The notes beneath the pieces were generated by a model. It was not told the origin of the DNA. It made no database searches and was given only the letters and a program-made list of their open reading frames with translations. Positions 40,331-48,680 of a stretch of 64,000 nt of DNA are shown in pieces. This stretch comes from Ureibacillus terrenus (GTDB lineage: Bacteria > Bacillota > Bacilli > Bacillales_A > Planococcaceae): contig NZ_VIGD01000001.1 of NCBI RefSeq assembly GCF_006569205.1, positions 111,065 to 175,064 on the forward strand. Reading direction: 5' to 3'. The stretch's first letter is position 1, and every line of letters starts with the position of its first letter. The position numbers were made by a program, and so were the translations under genes.

Positions 40331-41324
40331 GATGCTCTCCCGATTCAATAAAAGCCCTTTGGTATTCCAACGTTTCCTCAATAGGCAGACGGTACTCCTT
40401 TCCTTCCATTGTGAATTTGATGGCCATCTCCAAAGAATCTTCCGCCAAAATTTCATAAAGGGCTTTACGGCTGTCAAGTTCCCTCAAATGGATTAAACAC
40501 TGGGCAACAATCCCGATCACCGCCTGTCTTATCTCTTCAATGGAAATATTTAAATCCATCAGACGGTACAAGCAGTTCACCGAGTTTTTTGCATGAATTG
40601 TCGACAGCACCAAATGCCCCGAAAGCGCCGCGCTGACGGCAATTTCCGCCGTTTCTTCGTCCCGGATTTCCCCGATCATGATGACATCCGGGGAATGTCT
40701 TAAAATCGCTTTTAAACCGCTTGCATATGTGATTCCGGCACGTTCATTCACCTGGACTTGAAGAATGTGGGACTGGCTGCTTTCCACGGGATCTTCCAGC
40801 GAAATGACATGCCGCGCCAACGTTTCACTGCAGTAGTTCATCAATGAATACAAAGTGGTGGTTTTCCCTGAACCGGTTGCGCCACATAGCAGAATAAGTC
40901 CTTGTCCTTTTGAAACTAATCGTAATAACTTTTCGGCTGATTGCGGATAATAACTTAAAGAGGTAATCGGAAATGAGGCATTCTGAAGAAATATGCGAAT
41001 AACGAGGCTTTCACGTTTAAAGACGGAAGGCAAAGTGGAAACTCGGAAGGCGTACAAATAATCCGAAAGCTTTTCTTCAAAGGAACCGCTTTGCGGTTTC
41101 CGCTTCTCACTGATATCCAAAGAAGATTTGAATTTGAAATACGAAATGATTCGGTCGCCTAAATCAATGGGGAAATGACCGGCAGGAAACAGCTTTCCGT
41201 ATTTACGGAATTGTATGTTGTATTGTTTCGGCGCCGGTTCGATATAAATATCGCTGGCACCAAAATGCAGAGCCTTCAGGAGCAGCTGGGTCGATTTCGT
41301 CTCGATGACAGACTCCACATTCAA
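40311..41324 (-). CDS. comGA: ComGA, competence traffic ATPase
   Basis: ComGA is the assembly ATPase of the competence pseudopilus and, in B. subtilis, also affects growth arrest of competent cells. The 337 residues carry the Walker A motif LCGATGSGKTTTLYSL near residue 150, the Asp box VISLEDPVE, Walker B VIMIGEIRDEETAEIAV near residue 215 and the His box ALSGHLVLSTIHAKNS. The start is TTG, with GGGGAGAGGTG seven bases upstream. ComK-like AT boxes lie upstream. Confidence 0.94.
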   Translation of the reverse strand: MNVESVIETKSTQLLLKALHFGASDIYIEPAPKQYNIQFRKYGKLFPAGHFPIDLGDRIISYFKFKSSLDISEKRKPQSGSFEEKLSDYLYAFRVSTLPSVFKRESLVIRIFLQNASFPITSLSYYPQSAEKLLRLVSKGQGLILLCGATGSGKTTTLYSLMNYCSETLARHVISLEDPVESSQSHILQVQVNERAGITYASGLKAILRHSPDVIMIGEIRDEETAEIAVSAALSGHLVLSTIHAKNSVNCLYRLMDLNISIEEIRQAVIGIVAQCLIHLRELDSRKALYEILAEDSLEMAIKFTMEGKEYRLPIEETLEYQRAFIESGEHHVSTNR

Positions 41325-41395
41325 GCACTATCACCTCTCCCCATAATTTGTGACCGCTGATTTAAGTAATAGTATAAAACGAAATTCGCAATTCG

Positions 41396-41440
41396 AAAAG
41401 ACTTTTTCTGAAAATTTTCATTTCACAGAAAACTACTTTT
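41396..41440 (-). promoter_or_regulatory. Candidate ComK binding region before comGA
   Basis: Two AT boxes of AAAA-N5-TTTT type (AAAAGACTTTTTC and GAAAACTACTTTT, each with one deviation) lie about 32 bases apart, three helical turns, roughly 100 bases upstream of comGA. ComK recognises this pattern in B. subtilis. Confidence 0.4.
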
Positions 41441-41582
41441 GCGAAAAGAATTTGACAATTTTTATTACAAATTTTGAATATTTTTCTATACTTGCGGATT
41501 ATTTATGCATTTTCACTATCATTTCATTAAAAATAAAGATACAATTGTAATAGCAGAATATTACTAAGGGTGGGATAACAGA

Positions 41583-42284
41583 ATGTTGCATCCATTAAAA
41601 ATTACGAGCACTTTGGCGGACGAAACGCGTTTTCAAATATATGAATACATGTTGCAGCAGAAAAAAACATTCACTGTGCAAGATATTGCGGATAAATTTA
41701 AAATCCATCCAAATGTGGCCAGACTGCATTTGACGAAACTTGCCGAAATCAATCTCATTACGGCCGACTTCTTGAAATCAGGAAAAGGCGGAAGACCGGG
41801 GCGCATTTATAAAGTATCCGAACAAGGAGTCGAATTAAGCTTTCCGAAACGCGAAGATAAACATTTGATTAAATGGGCCATAGAACTTGTCTATGAATTA
41901 GGGCCGGAAGCGTTGGAAAAAGCAAAAAAAATCAGTTATGAAGACGGCTTCAAAGAAATGCGGAACCGGTTGGCAAAAATGAACTCCCCAATCAATTTTG
42001 AAGAAAAACTTGAAATCTTGTCCGAAGCCGCTTTGCTTATCGGCTACATTCCGAAAGTTGTCGATACAGAAAAAGGAAAAAAAGTAATTTTGACGATTTA
42101 TAATTGTCCTTTTAGAAGCCAAATTGCAGAACATAGCGACATCATCTGTGATTTGCATCAATCATACATCAAAGGACAAATCGATGCATTGTTTGAAGAG
42201 AACAGCTTTGTCCAGTTTGAAAGCATGATTCATGATTGCGAATTTTGCAAATATGAAATCGATGTTCCGAATGTCGCTCTGTGA
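41583..42284 (+). CDS. SufR-like HTH regulator with a C-terminal four-cysteine motif
   Basis: The 233 residues start with a winged-helix domain (LADETRFQIYEYMLQQKKTFTVQDIADKF-type, about residues 8-85, with RPGRIYKVSEQG as the wing). The C-terminal half ends in four cysteines, C175, C189, C219 and C222 (C-x13-C-x29-C-x2-C). This resembles SufR-type (COG2345) repressors, in which cysteines bind an iron-sulfur cluster. The targets are unknown; no suf genes are present. It is divergent from comGA and replaces the mgsR (yqgZ) locus of B. subtilis. The start has AAGGGTGGGA upstream. Confidence 0.75.
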   Translation: MLHPLKITSTLADETRFQIYEYMLQQKKTFTVQDIADKFKIHPNVARLHLTKLAEINLITADFLKSGKGGRPGRIYKVSEQGVELSFPKREDKHLIKWAIELVYELGPEALEKAKKISYEDGFKEMRNRLAKMNSPINFEEKLEILSEAALLIGYIPKVVDTEKGKKVILTIYNCPFRSQIAEHSDIICDLHQSYIKGQIDALFEENSFVQFESMIHDCEFCKYEIDVPNVAL

Positions 42285-42399
42285 AATATTACACTTGTTT
42301 GTCACAAATCTATCAAAGTATTCAGTTTACAATATTGTCAACTATCATTTATAATAAACATTGTAATTATTGTGTCGTTACAAAAAGGAGGGAATCGAC

Positions 42400-42642
42400 A
42401 TGGCTAATATGTACAAGGTTTTGGCATTCTGGACAGGTATTTTTGCCGTTATGTTCTACCTTGGTGATATGATCGAGGTTTCGCTATTATTCGTAGGTAA
42501 TTCGGTATTATTCTTATTATTGGGCTTCTTAAACCTTTCAGAACGCATGTATATGTACATTTTTGGAGCATATTTAACAATATTCTTTGCAGGTTTTACT
42601 TATTATGCAACCTTTATCCACGTACCTGGTGCAGGACATTAA
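42400..42642 (+). CDS. yqgY: DUF2626 membrane protein YqgY
   Basis: The 80 residues match YqgY closely: MYKVLAFWTGIFAVMFYLGDM at the N terminus, LNLSERMYMYIFGAYLTIFF in the centre and a final VPGAGH. Three membrane helices are predicted. Function unknown. The start is preceded by AAAAAGGAGGG. Confidence 0.9.
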   Translation: MANMYKVLAFWTGIFAVMFYLGDMIEVSLLFVGNSVLFLLLGFLNLSERMYMYIFGAYLTIFFAGFTYYATFIHVPGAGH

Positions 42643-42658
42643 TAATTGATGATAATAA

Positions 42659-42690
42659 TAAAAAGCATCGGTTTCGCCCGATGCTTTTTT
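42659..42690. terminator. Bidirectional terminator between yqgY and yqgX
   Basis: AAAAGCATCGG/CCGATGCTTTT hairpin with T tracts on both strands. Confidence 0.85.
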
Positions 42691-42705
42691 TATTTTTCTA
42701 AAATA

Positions 42706-43350
42706 TTAAAACCCATGCAAAAACGGATTCATTTCCATTTCATAAGCGGGTGTTGTATAAGGGCCGTGGCCCGGATAAATAATAAAATCATCAGGCAGCA
42801 CAAGCAATTTTTCATGAATGGACTTTAAAAGAATATCCATGGATCCGCCGAGCAGGTCTGTCCGGCCGATGCTTCCCTGAAACAGGGTATCGCCCACAAT
42901 CGCGAAACCGTCTTCTTTAAAGATGTAGGAAATGCTTCCCGGCGAATGTCCGGGTGTAAATACTGCCTGAAATTTCATGCCGCCAATTTCAAATTCTTGT
43001 TCGCGGTCAATAATGGAATCGGCAGGCTGTAAACGGATGGTTGGAAGATCGGCAAATTTTCCGGATCCGTTTTTACTCGGATCCAACAACCAGTCCTCTT
43101 CTTCTTTATGAATATAAACGGGAATATGAAAAGCGTTTCTCACTTCGTCCACCGCGCCGATATGGTCAAAATGGGCGTGGGTTAAAAAGACGGCTAGCGG
43201 CTTCAACCGCTCTTTTTCAACGGTTGATATGATTCTTTGCCCTTCTTCGCCCGGGTCAAAAATGATGCATTCCTTCGCTTTATTGCTTACGATGTAGCAA
43301 TTGGCCTGGATAGGTCCGACACTTAAAATTTTTACATCCAACAAATTCAT
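42706..43350 (-). CDS. yqgX: Metallo-beta-lactamase fold hydrolase YqgX (glyoxalase II-like)
   Basis: The 214 residues have the MBL zinc ligands THAHFDHIGAVD near residue 60, a His in FTPGHSPGSISY near residue 137, Asp in VGDTLFQGSIGRTDL and the final His in YPGHGPYT. This is the YqgX group, often annotated as hydroxyacylglutathione hydrolase; bacillithiol or another thiol ester may be the real substrate. The exact start is uncertain: AGAGGTG abuts this ATG, so TTG codons at 43344 or 43341 may be used instead. Confidence 0.88.
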   Translation of the reverse strand: MNLLDVKILSVGPIQANCYIVSNKAKECIIFDPGEEGQRIISTVEKERLKPLAVFLTHAHFDHIGAVDEVRNAFHIPVYIHKEEEDWLLDPSKNGSGKFADLPTIRLQPADSIIDREQEFEIGGMKFQAVFTPGHSPGSISYIFKEDGFAIVGDTLFQGSIGRTDLLGGSMDILLKSIHEKLLVLPDDFIIYPGHGPYTTPAYEMEMNPFLHGF

Positions 43351-43548
43351 CACCTCTAGCGTATTATACAATGGATTGGAAGAAATGAACATTCATAAAA
43401 TGCTTTATGTCTTTTTTCCGAAGAAATTGCGTTGTTCATATAAACGTCACTTTTATACCTCGACATTTGATGACCGTTGCTATAAAATAGAGAGGGAACA
43501 TTGTTTACGACATACTGGTTGGATGTCGAAAGGAGTGTAATTTTTTTC

Positions 43549-43725
43549 ATGAACTTATTAATGGTATTTTTCGGATTAATTGCTATTCTTTCATTAGTTG
43601 CAGCGTTCCGCGCAATTAAAGAAAAAAATGTTCTCGCTATTATTTTTGGACTAGCAGCTGGCATAGTTTTTGGTTGGTTTGTATTCATGACAATTTATCA
43701 CCAAGGCTATCCTCCAGCAATCTAA
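43549..43725 (+). CDS. DUF2759 small membrane protein
   Basis: The 58 residues form two hydrophobic helices (about 4-20 and 30-48) joined by RAIKEKN, ending in HQGYPPAI. This matches the DUF2759 family (B. subtilis YqgW position). No function is known. AAAGGAG is 14 bases upstream, a long spacing. Confidence 0.75.
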   Translation: MNLLMVFFGLIAILSLVAAFRAIKEKNVLAIIFGLAAGIVFGWFVFMTIYHQGYPPAI

Positions 43726-43734
43726 TGAAAGTAT

Positions 43735-43770
43735 AAAAAACGGGATACATTCAAATGTATCCCGTTTTTT
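43735..43770 (+). terminator. Terminator of the DUF2759 gene
   Basis: AAAAACGGGATACATT/AATGTATCCCGTTTTT hairpin with a T run on the plus strand. Confidence 0.85.
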
Positions 43771-43803
43771 AATGATAAATTTTAAATTTCTAATCTAAAT
43801 AAT

Positions 43804-43836
43804 CAAAAAACAACCCGGCATGTAGCCGGGTTGTTT
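43804..43836 (-). terminator. yqgS terminator
   Basis: AACAACCCGGC/GCCGGGTTGTT hairpin with T-rich tail on the minus strand, directly after yqgS. Confidence 0.85.
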
Positions 43837-45731
43837 TATTTAACCGAGTTTTGTATCAAGTTTCCCGTATCCTCGTCATAGAACCGCAACAAGTCGCCGT
43901 TGATGATTTTATCAGAATATCCGAGTTCTTTCTGTGCACGCTCAATATATGGCTTGCATCCTTGAATATCCACTTTTTCCCCTGTCTTGCGGTCGAAACA
44001 TGTTTCATCCGCATAAACATATTGATCTGTCACAAATCGTCCGTCACGGAATATGACAAAGTCTTCATGCTCGTCGGAGAACAAATCGGCACCCAATTGC
44101 ATGTCGTTTGATGTATCGATTCCCAACAAGTGAAGAATTGTCGGTCTTAAATCCATTTGACCTCCGACTTTATCAATGACATGCCCATCGCCTGAACCCG
44201 GAATATGAATGAATAAAGGAACAGATTGCAATAGGGCTGTATCATATGGTGTAATTTCATCTTTGCCTAAATACTGCGCCATTGCTTTGTTATGGTTTTC
44301 GGAAATGCCGTAATGGTCGCCGTACATGACAATGATGGAATTATCATATAAGCCTTTTTCTTTTAATTCCTCAAAGAAGACCCTCAACGCTTCGTCCATG
44401 TACCGAACAGTTTGGAAATAACGGTTCAACGTACCCGAATTTGAATTATATTCAGGAATCATTTTATCCTCTTCATCCAAAGTGAACGGGAAGTGGTTTG
44501 TTAATGTAATCATGCGCACATAGAACGGTTGAGGCAATTCGGTCATTAAGTCCGCTGACTGCTCAAAGAACGGAATGTCTTTTAATCCCCAGTTTACCGA
44601 GTTTTCATCGTTGACATCATAATAAGTGATATCAAAGAATTTTTGCATTTTTAATGATTGATACATCATATCCCGGTTCCAGAAAGATTTATTGTTCGCA
44701 TGCATGACACCCGTGAAATATCCGTTTTTCCCTAATTTTTCAGCCATGGAATTGAACGTATTCCCGCTATGGGTAAAGAATACTGCTCCACGGTCCAATC
44801 CAAAAAGAGAGTTTTCCAGAATGAATTCCGCATCACTCGTTTTGCCGAGCCCTGTTTGATGATAGAAATTGCTGAAGTAATAAGTATCTTTATCGTGAAT
44901 TAAAGAGTTCAGGAATGGCGTCACTTCATAACCGTTCATATCATTTTGCAATACAAAGTTTTGCAATGACTCCAATTGGATGACAATCAGGTTGCGGCCT
45001 TTATATTTGCCGAACATTTCTTTATTGACAGCCGCCTGGTTGGCTTTCACATAGTTGTCAACTTCCACCAATTCACTGCCATCGGCAAGGGCGCGCTGTG
45101 CGGATGATTTGGATTGAATATATAAATCATATAAATGGTAATTATAAGTACCGATATTTTTCACAAGTAATTCGCGGTCGAAACTGCGTGTCAACAATTG
45201 CGGACGCTGTATTTCAGCAAGCCCCAGATTCAAGAACAGCACCGCCAAAGCCAGGACGAAATAGGCGCGGCGAACTTCCTTCCGGACGCTGTATGAATTT
45301 CTGAACTTCGGTATAAATTTGACAGCAAAAAGAATGATGAATACATCTGCAAAATATAAAAGATCTTTGAAGCCGATAATTTCAGCTACAGATGTTCCCA
45401 ACTCTCCAAAGTTGCTTGTTTGGAACAGTACAGGTAGTGTAATGAAATCGTTGAAGAACCGATAAAATGCAACATTGGCATACAAAACGATGCTTAGCAA
45501 AATGCTGGTGAAGATAATCCAACGATTCCGGGCTTTTTCCGTTTTAAAAAATAACGATAGACCATAAGCGAAAAGCAAAAAGCTGAGCGGATTTATGAAT
45601 AATATGAACTCTTGCATTCCATTTTCCAGGTCAAATTCAAAGCTGGTTCGATAAACGATTGCAGTCTTAATCCATGTGGCTACAATGGCTATTATTAATA
45701 TTGACTGTTTCGGCCATTTCCACGACTTCAT
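43836..45731 (-). CDS. yqgS: Lipoteichoic acid synthase-type phosphoglycerol transferase
   Basis: LtaS-family enzymes polymerise glycerol phosphate from phosphatidylglycerol outside the membrane; YqgS is one of several paralogs in Bacillus. The 631 residues have five N-terminal membrane helices (up to about residue 175), then an extracellular sulfatase-like domain. Catalytic Thr lies in YHQTGLGKTSDAEF near residue 297 with Glu in IQLESLQNF; metal ligands lie in MYGDHYGISENHN. The linker after the helices probably contains the signal-peptidase cleavage site. It starts ATG with GGGGGAT upstream. Confidence 0.93.
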   Translation of the reverse strand: MKSWKWPKQSILIIAIVATWIKTAIVYRTSFEFDLENGMQEFILFINPLSFLLFAYGLSLFFKTEKARNRWIIFTSILLSIVLYANVAFYRFFNDFITLPVLFQTSNFGELGTSVAEIIGFKDLLYFADVFIILFAVKFIPKFRNSYSVRKEVRRAYFVLALAVLFLNLGLAEIQRPQLLTRSFDRELLVKNIGTYNYHLYDLYIQSKSSAQRALADGSELVEVDNYVKANQAAVNKEMFGKYKGRNLIVIQLESLQNFVLQNDMNGYEVTPFLNSLIHDKDTYYFSNFYHQTGLGKTSDAEFILENSLFGLDRGAVFFTHSGNTFNSMAEKLGKNGYFTGVMHANNKSFWNRDMMYQSLKMQKFFDITYYDVNDENSVNWGLKDIPFFEQSADLMTELPQPFYVRMITLTNHFPFTLDEEDKMIPEYNSNSGTLNRYFQTVRYMDEALRVFFEELKEKGLYDNSIIVMYGDHYGISENHNKAMAQYLGKDEITPYDTALLQSVPLFIHIPGSGDGHVIDKVGGQMDLRPTILHLLGIDTSNDMQLGADLFSDEHEDFVIFRDGRFVTDQYVYADETCFDRKTGEKVDIQGCKPYIERAQKELGYSDKIINGDLLRFYDEDTGNLIQNSVK

Positions 45732-46043
45732 CTTATATCCCCCTTAAAAATGGTTTACATAACCACAACAAATTCACATATACTACATATGTTCCATTTA
45801 AACAAAATATATCTTAATCCTTTTTTTTATATTAATCAATCGAAAGAATCATAGAAACGGAAATATGATGTTATGAAAATTATATATTACCTTTCATTTA
45901 CAATCACCCATAAATATTTACGTATTTTTTACAAAAAAGTTCCCAAAAAGAAAACAGTGGTTCTCCACTGTCGCCGATTGGACTATACAAGTCTATATCT
46001 TTTGGATAAAGGAGTCAAACAATAATTCATTGTTTATTTCCAA
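45732..46043. other. Gap between yqgQ and yqgS, position of glcK in B. subtilis
   Basis: This 312-base stretch holds the yqgQ terminator and, presumably, the yqgS promoter. No glucokinase gene or remnant of one is visible, although glcK occupies this place in B. subtilis. Confidence 0.65.
45945..45971 (-). terminator. yqgQ terminator
   Basis: ACAGTGG/CCACTGT hairpin followed on the minus strand by TTTTCTTTTT. Confidence 0.65.
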
Positions 46044-46262
46044 TTATCGCTTGTTTGCATTCATTTTTCGCTCTTCTTCCATCTTCATTTCATTTCGGAT
46101 AATCAACAAGGCGGATTGAAATTCCTTGGGATCCAACAATTGGGATTTATATAATTCGCGGATTTCATCTTCCATCATCATCAAATCTCCTAATCGGTCA
46201 CCGGTATAAATAAAAGAACCATATCTCTTCAACAGGTTTCGAATATCCAAAATGTTTTTCAT
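46044..46262 (-). CDS. yqgQ: YqgQ, DUF910 family
   Basis: The 72 residues match YqgQ: DIRNLLKRYGSFIYTGDRLGDLMMMEDEIRELY, with a predicted three-helix bundle thought to bind nucleic acid. In B. subtilis it is encoded between the rhomboid protease gluP and glcK; here both neighbours are missing and it follows the 5-formyl-THF cyclo-ligase gene by four bases. Confidence 0.92.
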   Translation of the reverse strand: MKNILDIRNLLKRYGSFIYTGDRLGDLMMMEDEIRELYKSQLLDPKEFQSALLIIRNEMKMEEERKMNANKR

Positions 46263-46266
46263 TTCG

Positions 46267-46845
46267 TTATCCCCTCCGATTTTCTGCGCAATTGATAGAA
46301 GCCTTTTCCGTAATTATGACATCGACCGGAATATCATGAGCCTCATACGGCAATTCGTCAACAAGCTGCAAATGGAAAGCAAGGGAGACAAGGCGCCCTT
46401 TATAGCCGGACAAATATCGATCATAATAACCGCCGCCATAGCCGATCCGATACCCTTTATGATCGAAGACAATTCCCGGCACAATCACCATATCGATCTC
46501 TTCGGGGGATACGTAAACGGTTTCCGAAGGGATCGGTTCTTTCAAATCCATATAAACCGTTTCAAGTTGGGAAAAACTCAAAATTTCATAAAAATCCATC
46601 GTGCGCAATGTCGGATTGCATTTCGGCACAACGACCCTTTTTTCCATTCCCCATAATTCCTCGATAATCCCATAGGTATCAACCTCGGGCGGCTTTGATA
46701 TCGTAATGGCAATGGTCTGGCAATCTTTGAGGAAAGGTTGTTTCAGCAAACGATTTTTAATCATCGTAGAGAATATATGATGTTCTTCTTTGGACAATTC
46801 CTGCAGGGCGGATTTTATTTTATGCCGCCATTCTTTTTTGTTCAA
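46267..46845 (-). CDS. yqgN: 5-formyltetrahydrofolate cyclo-ligase
   Basis: Converts 5-formyl-THF to 5,10-methenyl-THF at the expense of ATP. The 192 residues contain the N-terminal RHKIKSALQEL segment, VPKCNPTLRTMDFYEI near residue 78 and the nucleotide loop VPGIVFDHKGYRIGYGGGYYDRYL near residues 132-155. The start is TTG with AAAGGA ten bases upstream. It is between rpmG and yqgQ, supporting one transcript. Confidence 0.93.
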   Translation of the reverse strand: MNKKEWRHKIKSALQELSKEEHHIFSTMIKNRLLKQPFLKDCQTIAITISKPPEVDTYGIIEELWGMEKRVVVPKCNPTLRTMDFYEILSFSQLETVYMDLKEPIPSETVYVSPEEIDMVIVPGIVFDHKGYRIGYGGGYYDRYLSGYKGRLVSLAFHLQLVDELPYEAHDIPVDVIITEKASINCAENRRG

Positions 46846-46870
46846 ACACCATCAATCCTTTACATATACA

Positions 46871-46907
46871 TAAAAAGCCAAAACCGGCAATGGTTTTGGC
46901 AAAAAAA
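46871..46907 (-). terminator. rpmG terminator
   Basis: CCAAAACC/GGTTTTGG hairpin with seven T before it and a T-run after it on the minus strand, between rpmG and yqgN. Confidence 0.75.
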
Positions 46908-47057
46908 TTATTTTGTTTCGCGATGAAGAGTAACTTTTTTATCGCGAGAGCAATATTTTTTTAGTTCAAGACGCTCCGGATTGTTGCGTTTATTTTTTGT
47001 AGTAATATAATTGCGTTCTCCGCATTCTGTACAAGCTAAAGTAATGTTTACGCGCAT
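46908..47057 (-). CDS. rpmG: 50S ribosomal protein L33
   Basis: A 49-residue L33: [22 protein letters not shown] and [14 protein letters not shown] near the end, TLHRETK at the C terminus. The zinc-ribbon cysteines are partly kept: CTEC is present, but the second pair is CSRD, giving three Cys. This intermediate between zinc-binding and zinc-free L33 also occurs in other Bacillota. It starts with ATG; GGGAGGG is upstream. Confidence 0.96.
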   Translation of the reverse strand: MRVNITLACTECGERNYITTKNKRNNPERLELKKYCSRDKKVTLHRETK

Positions 47058-47224
47058 GATTTAACCCTCCCACTTTACATCATATCATGAAAATTTATTG
47101 ATTGCATGATTTATACGACTAAGTCATTATAACATAAATTGAGAAAAAATCTAGCGTCATTTATTATGTTAAATAAATTCCTTATGGTAAAATAACGGAA
47201 AATCTTGAGTTCGGAGGAAAGATT

Positions 47225-47602
47225 GTGGCACTATCAACAATCCTGATCGTTATTGGCATTCTTTGCGTTATTGCATCCTTTTTCCTGAAGGATACATCAA
47301 AAAAATTGGAACAGGATGTCGAAGACTTGTCCATTCAATTTTACCAAGAAATGAACGGCATCAAGCGGAGACTAAAAGCGGTGGAGGAAGAATTATTGCT
47401 GGATTCTTCCTTCAAAGTGAAGCCCGCAAAAAATTCTGCAGATTTCCGGAAAACTTCACAAGCGAAACCGGTGAATCAAATATTGGTCCAGCAAGTGATT
47501 GAGCTGAACAAACAAGGCTGTACCGTGGAAGAAATATGTAAAATGTCCACATTGACAAAAGAACAGGTGCTTCACATTCTTCAACAGGGAGGCCGACGAT
47601 GA
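47225..47602 (+). CDS. yqzD: YqzD-like membrane-anchored protein
   Basis: The 125 residues have one N-terminal membrane helix (about residues 3-20), a coiled coil (LEQDVEDLSIQFYQEMNGIKRRL) and a C-terminal helix-turn-helix-like segment (VIELNKQGCTVEEICKMSTLTKEQVLHIL). It resembles YqzD, and in layout also SwrB-type proteins. Function unknown. The start is GTG with GGAGGAAAG upstream, and its stop overlaps the next start (ATGA). Confidence 0.7.
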   Translation: MALSTILIVIGILCVIASFFLKDTSKKLEQDVEDLSIQFYQEMNGIKRRLKAVEEELLLDSSFKVKPAKNSADFRKTSQAKPVNQILVQQVIELNKQGCTVEEICKMSTLTKEQVLHILQQGGRR

Positions 47603-48066
47603 AAAGATCGACACTGCATGGATTCGGAATGGCCCTCATCCTGAGCGGCATCATGTATACTGGACTGGATTACTTTTCCGGCACGGAAGTCTCAACGGAC
47701 AAATACGAAGAAAAAATTGAACAATTGGAATTGCAATTGAAGGAAGCAAAGCGGCAACTAAAGCAATATGAAAACCAAGCCTCAACAAAAGATGAAACTT
47801 CTGAACATCGAAATACTGCCGATTCATCCGGGAAAAAACAAGTGAAAGAAGGCATATTATATATATATTCCGGCCAAACCCCTTATGAAATAGCAAAAAA
47901 ATTAAAAGATATGGGGATTATTCAAAATGCCGTCGAGATGGAACTTTTTTTGGCGCAGCCGGAATATGCCCGTTCCATTCAAATTGGCCAATACGAGGTC
48001 AATTCTTCCATGTCGGTCGATGAAATCGCAAATTTAATAACGGGAAAATCGGATTCATCCAATTAA
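47599..48066 (+). CDS. yqzC: YqzC-like membrane protein with MltG-type LysM-like region
   Basis: The 155 residues have an N-terminal membrane helix, a coiled coil of about 40 residues (EEKIEQLELQLKEAKRQL) and a C-terminal region (IYSGQTPYEIAKKLKDMGIIQNAVEMELFL) like the N-terminal LysM-like part of MltG endolytic transglycosylases. The catalytic MltG domain is absent, so it is unlikely to be an enzyme. It is coupled to yqzD. Confidence 0.72.
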   Translation: MKRSTLHGFGMALILSGIMYTGLDYFSGTEVSTDKYEEKIEQLELQLKEAKRQLKQYENQASTKDETSEHRNTADSSGKKQVKEGILYIYSGQTPYEIAKKLKDMGIIQNAVEMELFLAQPEYARSIQIGQYEVNSSMSVDEIANLITGKSDSSN

Positions 48067-48107
48067 TCCTTCAAAAATTTTTGGAAATTGATTACGGTAA
48101 AAATCCC

Positions 48108-48147
48108 CGATTTCAGGCAGAAGTTTTTCCTCTGCCTGATCGGGACC
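48108..48147 (-). terminator. Terminator after the monooxygenase remnant
   Basis: Hairpin CCCGAT..CAGGCAGA pairing with TCTGCCTG..ATCGGG, followed on the minus strand by GATTTTTACC. Confidence 0.55.
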
Positions 48148-48156
48148 ACATCATTG

Positions 48157-48522
48157 TCATCGATTTAATATTTTTTCGTAATCCCTAAATGGAGTTTTTT
48201 CCAGCCCCAAATGTTCACGTAATGTGGAACCTTCGTAATCCTTCCGGAATACTCCTCGTTCTTGCAAAATCGGAATAACAAGATCCACAAATTCTTCAAA
48301 CAAAGTAGGATAATACTGGAATAATAAATTATAACCGTCGCAAGCATTTTGATGAAACCACTCTTCCAATTGGTCAGCAATTTCCTCAGGAGTACCAAAA
48401 ATAATGCGATGCCCTCTTGCACCCGCAATTTTCTTCGCCAGCTGGCGGATTGTCAAATTTCCCCTGTCAAATAATTCTTGAAATAGTTTGCTAAACAATT
48501 TTTTAAATTTCAGTTTTTGCAA
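48157..48522 (-). pseudogene. C-terminal remnant of an NtaA/SnaA/DszA-type FMNH2-dependent monooxygenase
   Basis: The 121 residues match only the last quarter of NtaA-type luciferase-like monooxygenases (normally about 450 residues): LTIRQLAKKIAGARGHRIIFGTP, then EEIADQLEEWF, GYNLLFQYYP, and the C-terminal VIPILQERGVFRKDYEG, TLREHLGL. The FMN- and substrate-binding N-terminal part is absent and not found upstream. A TTG with GGGAGG precedes the frame, so a fragment may still be translated, but it cannot be an active enzyme. Confidence 0.8.
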
Positions 48523-48680
48523 ATGGAACCTCCCGAATCATCTGAATGAAATTATTATGATATTTCGGGTTTCAAACTTGATTTTCCGAAAACAATGAAG
48601 TTGCAAAATCGGCTTTTTGTTATAATAGACGCATAGATTCATCATTCAAAAAAAGTCAAAATCAAAAGAGGCGAAATGCA

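Noticed and set aside
46908..47057. L33 with three of four zinc-ribbon cysteines as a novelty
   Set aside because: Similar CxxC/CxxD forms of L33 occur in other Bacillota, so it is ordinary.
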